A DNA stretch of 64,000 nucleotides, taken from assembly GCA_020633975.1 (NCBI GenBank), contig JACKCR010000002.1:2170001-2234000 (forward strand). Reading direction: 5' to 3'. Below, one piece after another: positions 50,910-58,666 of this stretch. The notes under the pieces are model-generated. The model made no database searches. It saw nothing but the letters and a program-made list of their open reading frames with translations, and was not told the origin of the DNA. The number at the start of each line of letters is the position of its first letter. The stretch's first letter is position 1. This DNA is from Candidatus Eiseniibacteriota bacterium (GTDB lineage: Bacteria; Eisenbacteria; RBG-16-71-46; CAIMUX01). The translations under genes and the position numbers were made by a program.

Positions 50910-52930
50910 CCGGCGGAGTGATCGGGCGCACCGCCCGGCCCACGGCCCGAAGCGTCACCCGACGCATCGTCCGACTCGTCACCGGACGGATCGCCTTCCT
51001 CGTCCGACGAGGCAGACGCATTGAGCAAGCGGCCGGCGACCCGGACGTCACCGTTTCTCTGCGTCCACTGCTGCTGGTCCGCGTACTCGAGAAGCGGAAC
51101 GCCCTGCTTCCGGGAGACGCCGAGGATCTCTTTGAGGTCAGCAACTGCCATGTCCGAGTGACTCGCGAAGTAGCCCTGGAGACGCTCCTTGAGGTCCCGA
51201 GCGTAGCGTCCGTGCACCAGGATCTCGGATGGCAGCCGCACGGCATCGCCGCTGGAGAGGAGGAGCGTCAGCATCTCGGGCGCGAGCTTGTCGGACTGGT
51301 ACGGGAAGAGGAAAGAACGCTGGGTCGGCCCTGAGTAGCCGGCATCCTCCAGCTCCGTGAGCATCTTCGCGCGGAGTTCTTTCATCGGCGGAGTGAGCTT
51401 GAGATCGGGGCCGGAGCGACGCACGCGGTCTCCACTCGCGAAGAGCCGTCCCGCTTCGATCTCCAGACGGATCCAGGCTTCCACCGTTTCCGGGTGCGCG
51501 GCCTTCTTGAGTCGGCTCTTCAGCTCACTCTTCTGCGGGCCGAAGCGGAGACGGTACTGCTTCTCGTGCTCCAAGATCGCCTCTTCGAGCGCACGTCCGA
51601 CTTCCGCGAACGGTTCCTCGGCCACGAGTCGGGTGCGTCCGACGCGAAGAAGGCGTCCTTCGTCGACGAGCTGATCGACCGCGGACTGGATCTCGTCCGG
51701 CGGCTGTCCGAGCTGCTGTGTGAGTTCCGAGAGCGCGAGACCCTGTCCGCCGCGCGTCTTGATGACGTCGTGGACGCGGTCCTCCTGCGTGCCTTCCTCG
51801 GCCATGCGGAGCGCGTCGAGATCTTCTGCGCGGTAGCGACGACGGCGCGACTCGGACACGTCGATGACTCGCCCGCCACCGAGCGTGTGCATCGGCGAGA
51901 AGCTCCGGACGACGAACCGGTCGCCGCGTTCAGCAAGGGCCGGCGCTTCGAGTTGGATCTGAGCGAGACAGGACTCGCCCGCGTTCAGCTCGTCGCTCTC
52001 GAGGAGCAGGATCCGGCCCATCACTTCGCTCGCGCCGAGGTAGAACCGGATCCGCATCCGGTTCTGCACGGGACGACGGAGTTCCTGGATCGCTTCGAAC
52101 CGCACGTCGAGTTTCACGACGGGGTCGAGCGCGTCGCCCTTGACCAGCCAGTCACCGCGGGAGGCACGCTCGCGCGGCACGTTGTGAAGACAGACGGCGA
52201 CCCGCTGTCCGGGCGTCGCCTCCTCCACCGAAGCCTTGTGCACCTCGAGCGCTTTGATCCGCGTCTCGATCCCACGCGGCTGGAGGCCGACAGGGTCCCC
52301 GACCCGGAGCGGACCGCCCCAGAGCGTTCCGGTCACGACCGTCCCGAACCCTTCCATCGTGAAGACGCGGTCGACGGGAAGCCGGGTGAACCGGCCGCGC
52401 TTCCGCACTTCGAGCCCAGCGAGGACGCGGTCGATCTCGGCCCGGAGGTCGTCCATCCCTTGTCCGGTGAACGACGACACAGGAACGATCTTCGCGCCCG
52501 CGAGCGACGTCTTGGCGAGGTAGTCCTCGACATCGGAGTGCGCGAGCTCGAGCCACTCGGGGTCGACCAGGTCCACCTTCGTCAGCGCGACCACGCCCTG
52601 GTGGACGCCGAGGAGCTGGATGATGTCGAGGTGCTCCCGGGTCTGGGGCATGACGCCTTCGTCCGCCGCGATGACCAAGAGGATGAGGTCGATGCCGCCC
52701 GCTCCCGCGAGCATGTTGCGGATGAACCGCTCGTGCCCGGGTACGTCGACCACACCGCAGCGAGTGCCGGAGGGTAGGGTGAGAGAGGCGAACCCGAGTT
52801 CGATCGAGATGCCCCGCTTCTTCTCTTCCTTCAGCCGGTCGGTGTCGACCCCGGTGAGCGCGCGGATGAGCTGCGTCTTTCCGTGATCGATATGACCGGC
52901 GGTACCGATGATGGCTGCGCGTGTCGACAT
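50906..52930 (-). CDS. selB: Selenocysteine-specific elongation factor SelB
   Basis: A 674-aa GTPase. ATG at 52930 gives MSTRAAIIGTAGHIDHGKTQL with G1 motif GHIDHGKT (12-19), GISIELGFASL, DVPGHERFIRNM (G3) and TKVD (G4). The EF-Tu-like domain II/III region (FTMEGFGTVVTGTLWGG, PMHTLGGGRVID) and a C-terminal winged-helix series (about 385-600) that binds the SECIS RNA are present. It delivers Sec-tRNA to UGA codons. A weak ribosome site precedes it. A Ser/Asp/Gly-rich tail (SSDEEGDPSGDESDDASG) ends the protein. No selA, selC, selD or in-frame-UGA selenoprotein was found in this window. Confidence 0.95.
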   Translation of the reverse strand: MSTRAAIIGTAGHIDHGKTQLIRALTGVDTDRLKEEKKRGISIELGFASLTLPSGTRCGVVDVPGHERFIRNMLAGAGGIDLILLVIAADEGVMPQTREHLDIIQLLGVHQGVVALTKVDLVDPEWLELAHSDVEDYLAKTSLAGAKIVPVSSFTGQGMDDLRAEIDRVLAGLEVRKRGRFTRLPVDRVFTMEGFGTVVTGTLWGGPLRVGDPVGLQPRGIETRIKALEVHKASVEEATPGQRVAVCLHNVPRERASRGDWLVKGDALDPVVKLDVRFEAIQELRRPVQNRMRIRFYLGASEVMGRILLLESDELNAGESCLAQIQLEAPALAERGDRFVVRSFSPMHTLGGGRVIDVSESRRRRYRAEDLDALRMAEEGTQEDRVHDVIKTRGGQGLALSELTQQLGQPPDEIQSAVDQLVDEGRLLRVGRTRLVAEEPFAEVGRALEEAILEHEKQYRLRFGPQKSELKSRLKKAAHPETVEAWIRLEIEAGRLFASGDRVRRSGPDLKLTPPMKELRAKMLTELEDAGYSGPTQRSFLFPYQSDKLAPEMLTLLLSSGDAVRLPSEILVHGRYARDLKERLQGYFASHSDMAVADLKEILGVSRKQGVPLLEYADQQQWTQRNGDVRVAGRLLNASASSDEEGDPSGDESDDASGDASGRGPGGAPDHSAG

Positions 52931-53144
52931 GGAACCGGGAGGGTAGCAGAACCGCCGGTACGGCATGAAGCTCGAGTCAGTGGGATGTCTCCTCGATCCC
53001 CGTCCCTGGACTCCTAGTTCGGCTGCCCGGCTCAAAGCGGTCCATTGAGGGGACCGAACTCGCCCGGATCGGCCGGTATCAACCGAGCCCGTCGCACCCT
53101 CTGCTCCGACGACACCCCAAGGACACCAGAGGAAGGACGTCCCG

Positions 53145-53678
53145 ATGCGAACCCTCCGAACGCTCTCGCTCCTCGGCCTCGCCGCCGGGGCCCTCGTCTT
53201 GGCCGAGCATGCCACCAACACCCCATCTCGAGCCGGCGAACCATCCAGTGCGGGCGCGGTGGCAACGAATTCAGGGGCCGACGAGGACCGCTCGGTGCAC
53301 GTCCTTCGGGCGACCGTGGACGGGACGGAAGAGGAGGTGCTGGCCAAACTGCGACGGGCGGTCGAAGAGAGCGGGCTGCGCGTCATGAGCGAGCTCCACC
53401 AATCGAAGGCGCTCGCGACAGCCGGAGCGACCGTGCAGTCGGAGACGTTCTTCGTCGGGAACCCGGAACTCGGGAAGCACCTCTTTGCGATCGAACCGGG
53501 TGCGGGCGTCGTCCTTCCGATGCGGATGAACGTCTACGTGGACGCAGCCGGCCACACGACCATCGCCTACATCCCACCTTCGCTGGAGCTGGCAGCGTTC
53601 GGAAACGCCGATCTCGACAGAGCCGCCCAGAAGCTCGACGCGAAGCTCGCCGGGATCGTCGAGTCCGCCCAGCACTGA
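53145..53678 (+). CDS. Exported DUF302 protein
   Basis: A 177-aa protein. GAGGAAGG lies 8 bases upstream. A short signal or anchor (LSLLGLAAGALVLAEHA) and a linker precede a DUF302 domain (about 50-175): ATVDGTEEEVLAKLRRAVEE, TFFVGNPELGKHLFAIEPG, VVLPMRMNVYVDAAGHTTIAYIPP. DUF302 proteins are small alpha/beta domains of unclear function, sometimes linked to redox or sulfur metabolism. It converges with the choice-of-anchor gene across a hairpin at 53739-53771. Confidence 0.82.
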   Translation: MRTLRTLSLLGLAAGALVLAEHATNTPSRAGEPSSAGAVATNSGADEDRSVHVLRATVDGTEEEVLAKLRRAVEESGLRVMSELHQSKALATAGATVQSETFFVGNPELGKHLFAIEPGAGVVLPMRMNVYVDAAGHTTIAYIPPSLELAAFGNADLDRAAQKLDAKLAGIVESAQH

Positions 53679-53738
53679 GCAAGACGACGACGACACGAGT
53701 ACGGACGTTTCGCGCCGGCAACTGCGGTGGATAGACGA

Positions 53739-53771
53739 AGACGCCGCAAGAGGGTTCCTCCCGCGGCGTCT
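53739..53771. terminator. Bidirectional terminator-like hairpin
   Basis: AGACGCCGC and its exact complement (9 bp) with a 15-base interior that can itself pair GAGG/CCTC. It lies midway between the convergent stops at 53678 and 53794. It lacks a T-run on either side but is well placed to end both transcripts. Confidence 0.6.
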
Positions 53772-53793
53772 CGAACATCAGATCGAGCAGAGA

Positions 53794-54441
53794 CTACCGG
53801 TAGCTGGACTTGATCCGGCCCCAGGTGGACTCGTGCGTCGGAACGATCGGCTCTTCGTATTCGTAGATCACCGTGACGCTGGCAGACGCGGACGTCGCGA
53901 ACTGGAGGATCAGGTTCCCCGCGCCAGAACCGTTCGACGCACCCATCGCGCTCACGGGCAGGTCGATCGTGCCGTTGCCGGTGAAGAGGGTGAGATCGTT
54001 CGAGTCCGTCGTCACGCTGGACTCCATGTCGTCACCGCTCAGGTCTTCGTAGGTGCGACCCGAGTCGCCGAGGAAGTCGATCACGCCGTCGAACGCCAGT
54101 ACGTTGTCGTTGGTGGCAGCGAGCGGCAGAACGGTCACGAGCGACGAGAGGTCGGGGCGCTGAAGGTCGATCTCAGCCGCGAGGTTCATCGTCACTGTAG
54201 CCGGAGCATTGTCCAGGCTCTCGAACTTGGCCGAGCCTTCGACATGACCGCCCAGCTCGAACGTGACGCTGAGGAGAGTCCCCAGGTTCGGATCGAACTG
54301 CGGGAAGGACACCGTGTCGTTCCAGTTCGTCGAGGCGAGGTTCACCGTGTCGTCGTACTGGACGGTAGCGATATTGGCGCTAGCGGAGCCGGCCAAAGCC
54401 AGGGCGCCAACGACCATCGGCAGCAATAGCAGTCTCTTCAT
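53794..54441 (-). CDS. Choice-of-anchor E protein with WG-K C-terminal tail
   Basis: A 215-aa secreted protein. ATG at 54441 has GAGGA 8 bases upstream; 54456 has none. A signal peptide (LLLLPMVVGALALAGSASAN) precedes a choice-of-anchor E beta-sandwich: VSFPQFDPNLGTLLSVTFEL, AKFESLDNAPATVTMNLAAE, LAFDGVIDFLGDSGRTYEDL, AGNLILQFATSASASVTVIY. Such domains are named for occurring with different C-terminal anchors (PEP-CTERM and others). Here the C-terminus is TWGRIKSSYR, matching two other secreted proteins. There is no transmembrane helix at the end, so any anchoring would differ from PEP-CTERM. Confidence 0.82.
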   Translation of the reverse strand: MKRLLLLPMVVGALALAGSASANIATVQYDDTVNLASTNWNDTVSFPQFDPNLGTLLSVTFELGGHVEGSAKFESLDNAPATVTMNLAAEIDLQRPDLSSLVTVLPLAATNDNVLAFDGVIDFLGDSGRTYEDLSGDDMESSVTTDSNDLTLFTGNGTIDLPVSAMGASNGSGAGNLILQFATSASASVTVIYEYEEPIVPTHESTWGRIKSSYR

Positions 54442-54460
54442 CGATGTCGTCCTCATAGTG

Positions 54461-54492
54461 GTAAGGGTCGGGGCTCCGCGGCAGAGCCTTAC
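54461..54492 (-). promoter_or_regulatory. Leader hairpin upstream of choice-of-anchor gene
   Basis: On the minus strand GTAAGG/CCTTAC form an outer stem around an inner GGCTC/GAGCC stem in the 5' leader, 20-50 bases before the start codon. It could stabilise the message or modulate translation. Moderate support only. Confidence 0.35.
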
Positions 54493-54521
54493 GAAAACAG
54501 ACGCGTAGAACGCGTGCGGAG

Positions 54522-54550
54522 AGTATCACGGTATTTTGTGATCACGTCAA
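54522..54550 (-). promoter_or_regulatory. Sigma70-like promoter of choice-of-anchor gene
   Basis: TTGACG (54550-54545), an exact 17-base spacer, and GATACT (54527-54522) in an AT-rich island. A GTGATCAC palindrome abuts the -35 box. The start would be about 75 bases upstream of the ATG, giving a leader that includes the hairpin at 54461-54492. Confidence 0.6.
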
Positions 54551-54698
54551 TCTCGTTCTCGCAGGACGGCCACTCCGCCGACCGCAGCCCGCCAACATCG
54601 CAAATCACTCACTGAAAGCGACTTATCAAGACCACCTCAGACACTGGTTTCACTTCTGAGGTCCCAGGTGCGGAGGCTTGGGCGCGGATACCAGCTCA

Positions 54699-56540
54699 CT
54701 ACCGGCCGCCTTGGTACCCCGCCCGGGCCACCGCGTCCGCGTACAGGGACAGGAGTTCCGTCCGTTGGACCGACCCCAAGAGCCGCATCTCGTCGAGTGA
54801 GGAGACGACAGGGATGTTCCGGAGCTCGCTCTCGAGGACGAGCGCGAGCGCATCGGAGAGCCGGAGGTCCGGTGTGAGACAGCGAGGCGGGGGCCGCATC
54901 ACGTCATACGCGATGACGGCTGGGTAGTCGTCCCCCGTCTGGAGGAACTCCTTCAGGTCCTGGAGCGCGACCACCCCGGTGAGACGGAGCTCCGGGTCGA
55001 CGACCGGGAGGAAGTTGTTCGAGCTCGAGAGGAACCGCTTCGCGATCCCGCGGAGGGGCTCCCTCTCTTCCACCGGAGGGATCGGCGCCCGCATGAGATC
55101 CCCGACCGACCGCTCCATGGCCGAAGCCGTCGGAGCCGCCCGGGCGACCGCGACGTCGTGGAGGCGCTGCGTCTCCGCGTAGATCGAGCGCGGGTGGAGA
55201 CGGCGCGAGACCACGGCCGAGACGACGCAGCCGAGCATCACGGCCGGCATCAGCGAGTAGTTCAGCGAGATCTCGAAGATCATGATGACGGCGAGGAACG
55301 GCGACTGGGTCGTCGCCGAGAGCATGCTCCCCATTCCGACGAGCGCGAACGCTGCGGTGGGAAGCGACTCGAGGTAGCCGAAGTGATGGAGCACCGTCCC
55401 GAAGAGACTCCCGGCTGCCGTACCGAGGAAGAGAGTCGGCGTGAACACACCACCGACAGCACCGGAACCGACCGTGAGCAGCGTGGCGATCGCCTTCGCG
55501 AAGAAGAGCCCGAGGAGTGCGATCAAGACGTAGTGGCCGTCGAGGATCCGGTTCGCGGCGACGTATCCGTTCCCCCACACTTCCGGGAAACGCGTGGCGA
55601 TCAGTCCGACGAGCATCCCACCCAAGGACATCCGCAGAAAGAGCGGTGCGCGGATCTTCGCGAAGAGGGCCTCGGCCCCGAGGAGCGACTTCATGAAGAG
55701 CGCACCCAACACGCCCGCGAACAGCCCGAGGACGACGAAGAGCGGGAGGAGGAGCACTGGCGTCACGGCGATCGACGGGATCTGGTAGAGCGGCTCCATC
55801 CCGAAGAACCCTCGCGAGACGATGCAGGCGACGGCCGAGGAGAGCACCAAGGGGCCGAACGAAGTCGGCGAGAAGTTGCCGAGCACGATCATGGCGGCGA
55901 AGACAGCGCCGCCGATCGGCGCGTTGTACGGCGCAGCGATTCCCGCCGCCACCCCACAGGCGGTGAGCAGCCGAAGTCGATACGGAAGCGGTGTCGAGAG
56001 CTGACCGAGCTGCGATGCGAGCATGGCGGAGAGCTGCGTGATCGCGCCTTCGCGTCCGATCGAACCTCCCGACACGACGGAGAAGAGAGACGAGAGCGTC
56101 TTGACCAGGCCCGCTCGGAACGAGAGCCGTCCGTCCCCCACCGCCACGGCCTCGAGGAGGTTGCCGCCTCGCTTGGGCGCGAACCGGAGCCCCAAGTAGA
56201 GGATCAGCCCCGCGACGAGCGCACCGACGGTCGTGACCACGACGCGCTGCACCGGAGGTAGCAGCTCCGCAACCTCGACCGGATCCCCTTCGTGACCGAG
56301 GAAGAGCCAGATGAGTGAATCCGTCCCCCGGGAGAACGCTAGGTTGACGAACCCACCGATGAGACCGACAGCTCCGGCGAAGAGCAGGTGGACCACCTCC
56401 TCGCTGAACCGGAACCGCTCGCGGATGCGTAGCGCTTGTTTCCAGTGTCGACGGAGCACACGGCGCACACGAATCGGCACTCGCGACCAGCGCTCCCGAC
56501 CCTGCGCCGAGAACGGCTTGTCAGGACGGAAACTCGTCAC
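54699..56540 (-). CDS. ClC-family chloride channel/transporter with CBS pair
   Basis: A 613-aa protein. GTG at 56540 overlaps the TrhO-RluA stop as GTGA and is chosen over the longer frame. After a basic N-tail come ClC helices with the ion-path motifs GSIGREG (159-165, gating Glu164), AAPYNAPIGGAVFA and GGVFTPTLFLG. The usual final Pro of GREGP is Ala here. Two CBS domains (about 480-600: LMRAPIPPVEEREPLRGIAK, VMRPPPRCLTPDLRLSDALA) would sense adenine nucleotides. It carries Cl- or exchanges it for H+. It is translationally coupled to an RNA-modification gene. Confidence 0.88.
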   Translation of the reverse strand: MTSFRPDKPFSAQGRERWSRVPIRVRRVLRRHWKQALRIRERFRFSEEVVHLLFAGAVGLIGGFVNLAFSRGTDSLIWLFLGHEGDPVEVAELLPPVQRVVVTTVGALVAGLILYLGLRFAPKRGGNLLEAVAVGDGRLSFRAGLVKTLSSLFSVVSGGSIGREGAITQLSAMLASQLGQLSTPLPYRLRLLTACGVAAGIAAPYNAPIGGAVFAAMIVLGNFSPTSFGPLVLSSAVACIVSRGFFGMEPLYQIPSIAVTPVLLLPLFVVLGLFAGVLGALFMKSLLGAEALFAKIRAPLFLRMSLGGMLVGLIATRFPEVWGNGYVAANRILDGHYVLIALLGLFFAKAIATLLTVGSGAVGGVFTPTLFLGTAAGSLFGTVLHHFGYLESLPTAAFALVGMGSMLSATTQSPFLAVIMIFEISLNYSLMPAVMLGCVVSAVVSRRLHPRSIYAETQRLHDVAVARAAPTASAMERSVGDLMRAPIPPVEEREPLRGIAKRFLSSSNNFLPVVDPELRLTGVVALQDLKEFLQTGDDYPAVIAYDVMRPPPRCLTPDLRLSDALALVLESELRNIPVVSSLDEMRLLGSVQRTELLSLYADAVARAGYQGGR

Positions 56541-58465
56541 GCCGAAGAAACTCGCGCCCACGCGGGAGCCGGAGCTTCGAAGGCGACGCGAACCCCGCTC
56601 ACCGGATGAGTGAACTCGATCCGAGCGGCATGGAGACACATCGGCGGGTCCTCCGGCGTCAGCAGCGGATCCGTCCCCAGCTGGCCACCGGTTCGGTAGA
56701 CCGGATCTCCAACGACCGGAAGCCCCAAACTGAACAGGTGCGCCCGGATCTGGTTCGTACGTCCGGTGATCGGAACCGCTTCGAGAAGTGTCGTCCCATC
56801 CTCGAACGTTGGGCCCACGCGAAGAGACGACGCGATGTTACCGGAGACGATCGGAACACCCGCGGGCGACAGGACCCGGAACTCTGTTCGCGCGGAGAGT
56901 CCGTTCGGATCGACACCCCGGGCGCCCGCCTCGATGGGAGACGTCCCGATCGGCTCGTCGACGACGAACTCCGCCTCCGCGGGAACTCCGTGGACTCGCG
57001 CGAGGTAGCGCTTCCGCACTTCACCGCGCTCGAACTGCGGCTGGAGGAGTGACGCGACGGCCCGGGTTCGGCTCAGCACCATCACTCCGGTGGTGTTCGC
57101 GTCGAGTCGATGCGCCGGCCGAAGTTTCTCCGACGTGTACGCCTCGTGGAGGAGATAGGTCAGCGAGTTTCGGTTGAACCGTCCGCTCGGATGGACGGGA
57201 AGCGGGGCTGGTTTGTCCAAGACGACGATCGACGCGTCTTCGTGAAGGATCCGGATGCTGCCGTTCACCCGCGGCTCGACCGTCTCCGGGATCGTGTAGA
57301 CGAGCACGTTCCCGGCGCGGAGGACCGTCGCGGTTGTGAGGGTGGGACGTTCCGCGCCGGCGCCTCCGCCAGCCTCCACGCCGGCACCTTCGCCAACCTC
57401 GGCGCCTGGACCGGGTCGTCCCGCATTCTCCATCCGGAGAGCCCCCGACTCGATCGCGGCGCGCCATTCCGCCTCCGTCGTCGTGACTCGCATCGACGTG
57501 AGGAACTCGAGGAGACGCATCCCGTCGCACCGTCCCGGGATCCGGATCGGCCTCTGGTTGACGTAGGGGACGCTTCCAGGCAAGTGCGCTGCCACCTCGC
57601 GAAGACGCCGGTTCCTTCGCGCGACCCGCTCCGCCCAACGCTCTTCTTCGGGCTTCCAGCAGTGAGGGCAGGTCACGCCTTCTTCGAACTCGTCGGAAGC
57701 CTGTTCTTCCGGCGTGAGGGTGGCGTGGCACGCGAAGCAGCAGGCCGTTCCCGTCTCCTCTAGGTTCGGGGCGAGCGCCGTCCGCTTGTCGAAGACGAAG
57801 CACTCCCCCGTCCAGTGGTCCCCACCGCACTGCTCGAAGTAGTCGAGGATACCGCCGTCGAGTTGGTAGACGTCACGGAAGCCGGCGCGTTCGAGAAGCG
57901 GAGCGGCCTTCTCGCAGCGGATACCGCCCGTGCAGAAGGTCACGAGTGTCGCGTCCTTGTAGTCCGCGGGGATCTGGTCCAAGACGGCCGGGAAGTGACG
58001 GAAGTCATCGAGCTCCAGGCCGAGCGCACCCTCGAACGTACCGAGGCGATACTCGAACGTGTTCCGCACGTCGAGGACTCGGATGTTCTCCCCTCGATCG
58101 AGCCGCTCCTTGAACTCGGCCGGGCTCATCCTCGGCGACGTGTACCGCGCGGGATCGATGCCCTCGACCCCGAAGGCGATGATCTCCTTCTTGATCTTGA
58201 CCAGCATCCGGTTGTGCGGAACGTGCGAGCTGAGGCTCTCCTTCACCCGGATGTCCTGGAAGCAGGTGTCGGCACGAAGAACGGTAAGGAACCGATCGAC
58301 CGCCGGACGCGTCCCGGCGAGGAAGAGGTTGATCCCTTCCGTACTGAGGAGGACGGTGCCGCGGAGGCCCAGTTCGTTCGTGAGGCCGGAAAGAGCCGTC
58401 TTCCGCTCCTCGAGTCGATCGAGGGCGACGAACTTGTAGGCCGCGATGTTGACGATTTCGGTCAT
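56537..58465 (-). CDS. trhO: TrhO-RluA fusion (tRNA U34 hydroxylase + pseudouridine synthase)
   Basis: A 642-aa two-enzyme fusion. Residues 1-230 are a UPF0176/TrhO rhodanese unit with RVLDVRNTFEYRLG and the catalytic loop FCTGGIRCEK (Cys178). A zinc knuckle follows (CCFACH, Cys242-246, with CPHC, 266-269). A Gly/Pro linker (about 348-372) joins it to an RluA-type synthase with HRLDANTTG (452-460, catalytic Asp455) and GRTNQIRAHL. TrhO makes ho5U34 in tRNA; RluA makes pseudouridine. ATG at 58465 is used; the TTG at 58471 is possible. It overlaps the ClC gene by four bases. Confidence 0.9.
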   Translation of the reverse strand: MTEIVNIAAYKFVALDRLEERKTALSGLTNELGLRGTVLLSTEGINLFLAGTRPAVDRFLTVLRADTCFQDIRVKESLSSHVPHNRMLVKIKKEIIAFGVEGIDPARYTSPRMSPAEFKERLDRGENIRVLDVRNTFEYRLGTFEGALGLELDDFRHFPAVLDQIPADYKDATLVTFCTGGIRCEKAAPLLERAGFRDVYQLDGGILDYFEQCGGDHWTGECFVFDKRTALAPNLEETGTACCFACHATLTPEEQASDEFEEGVTCPHCWKPEEERWAERVARRNRRLREVAAHLPGSVPYVNQRPIRIPGRCDGMRLLEFLTSMRVTTTEAEWRAAIESGALRMENAGRPGPGAEVGEGAGVEAGGGAGAERPTLTTATVLRAGNVLVYTIPETVEPRVNGSIRILHEDASIVVLDKPAPLPVHPSGRFNRNSLTYLLHEAYTSEKLRPAHRLDANTTGVMVLSRTRAVASLLQPQFERGEVRKRYLARVHGVPAEAEFVVDEPIGTSPIEAGARGVDPNGLSARTEFRVLSPAGVPIVSGNIASSLRVGPTFEDGTTLLEAVPITGRTNQIRAHLFSLGLPVVGDPVYRTGGQLGTDPLLTPEDPPMCLHAARIEFTHPVSGVRVAFEAPAPAWARVSSA

Positions 58466-58666
58466 GTACAAATCCCACTTGGAGAGACGCCGACATCCGC
58501 CGGATGCGGAGAGGGAGCAAAGCTAGCACAAGCCCTGGGGCTCCGCCCTTCTGCCGTCCGGTCGAGGCCGAGGTTCGGGGCCGCGCCCGCGGGAAGCCGC
58601 GCGGGATGTTGCCGCATGGCAGCCTTCCCCTCTATGCTGATTTCGTCGGGTGTGGGAGAAGTCATC

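Noticed and set aside
50906-53144. tRNA-Sec gene or selenoprotein near selB
   Set aside because: No cloverleaf with the long acceptor arm and no in-frame TGA extension with a plausible SECIS stem was found.
57815-58666. N-terminal extension of the HEAT-like gene
   Set aside because: It is antisense to the TrhO-RluA gene and lacks a start site; a Shine-Dalgarno and signal-type sequence support 58667.
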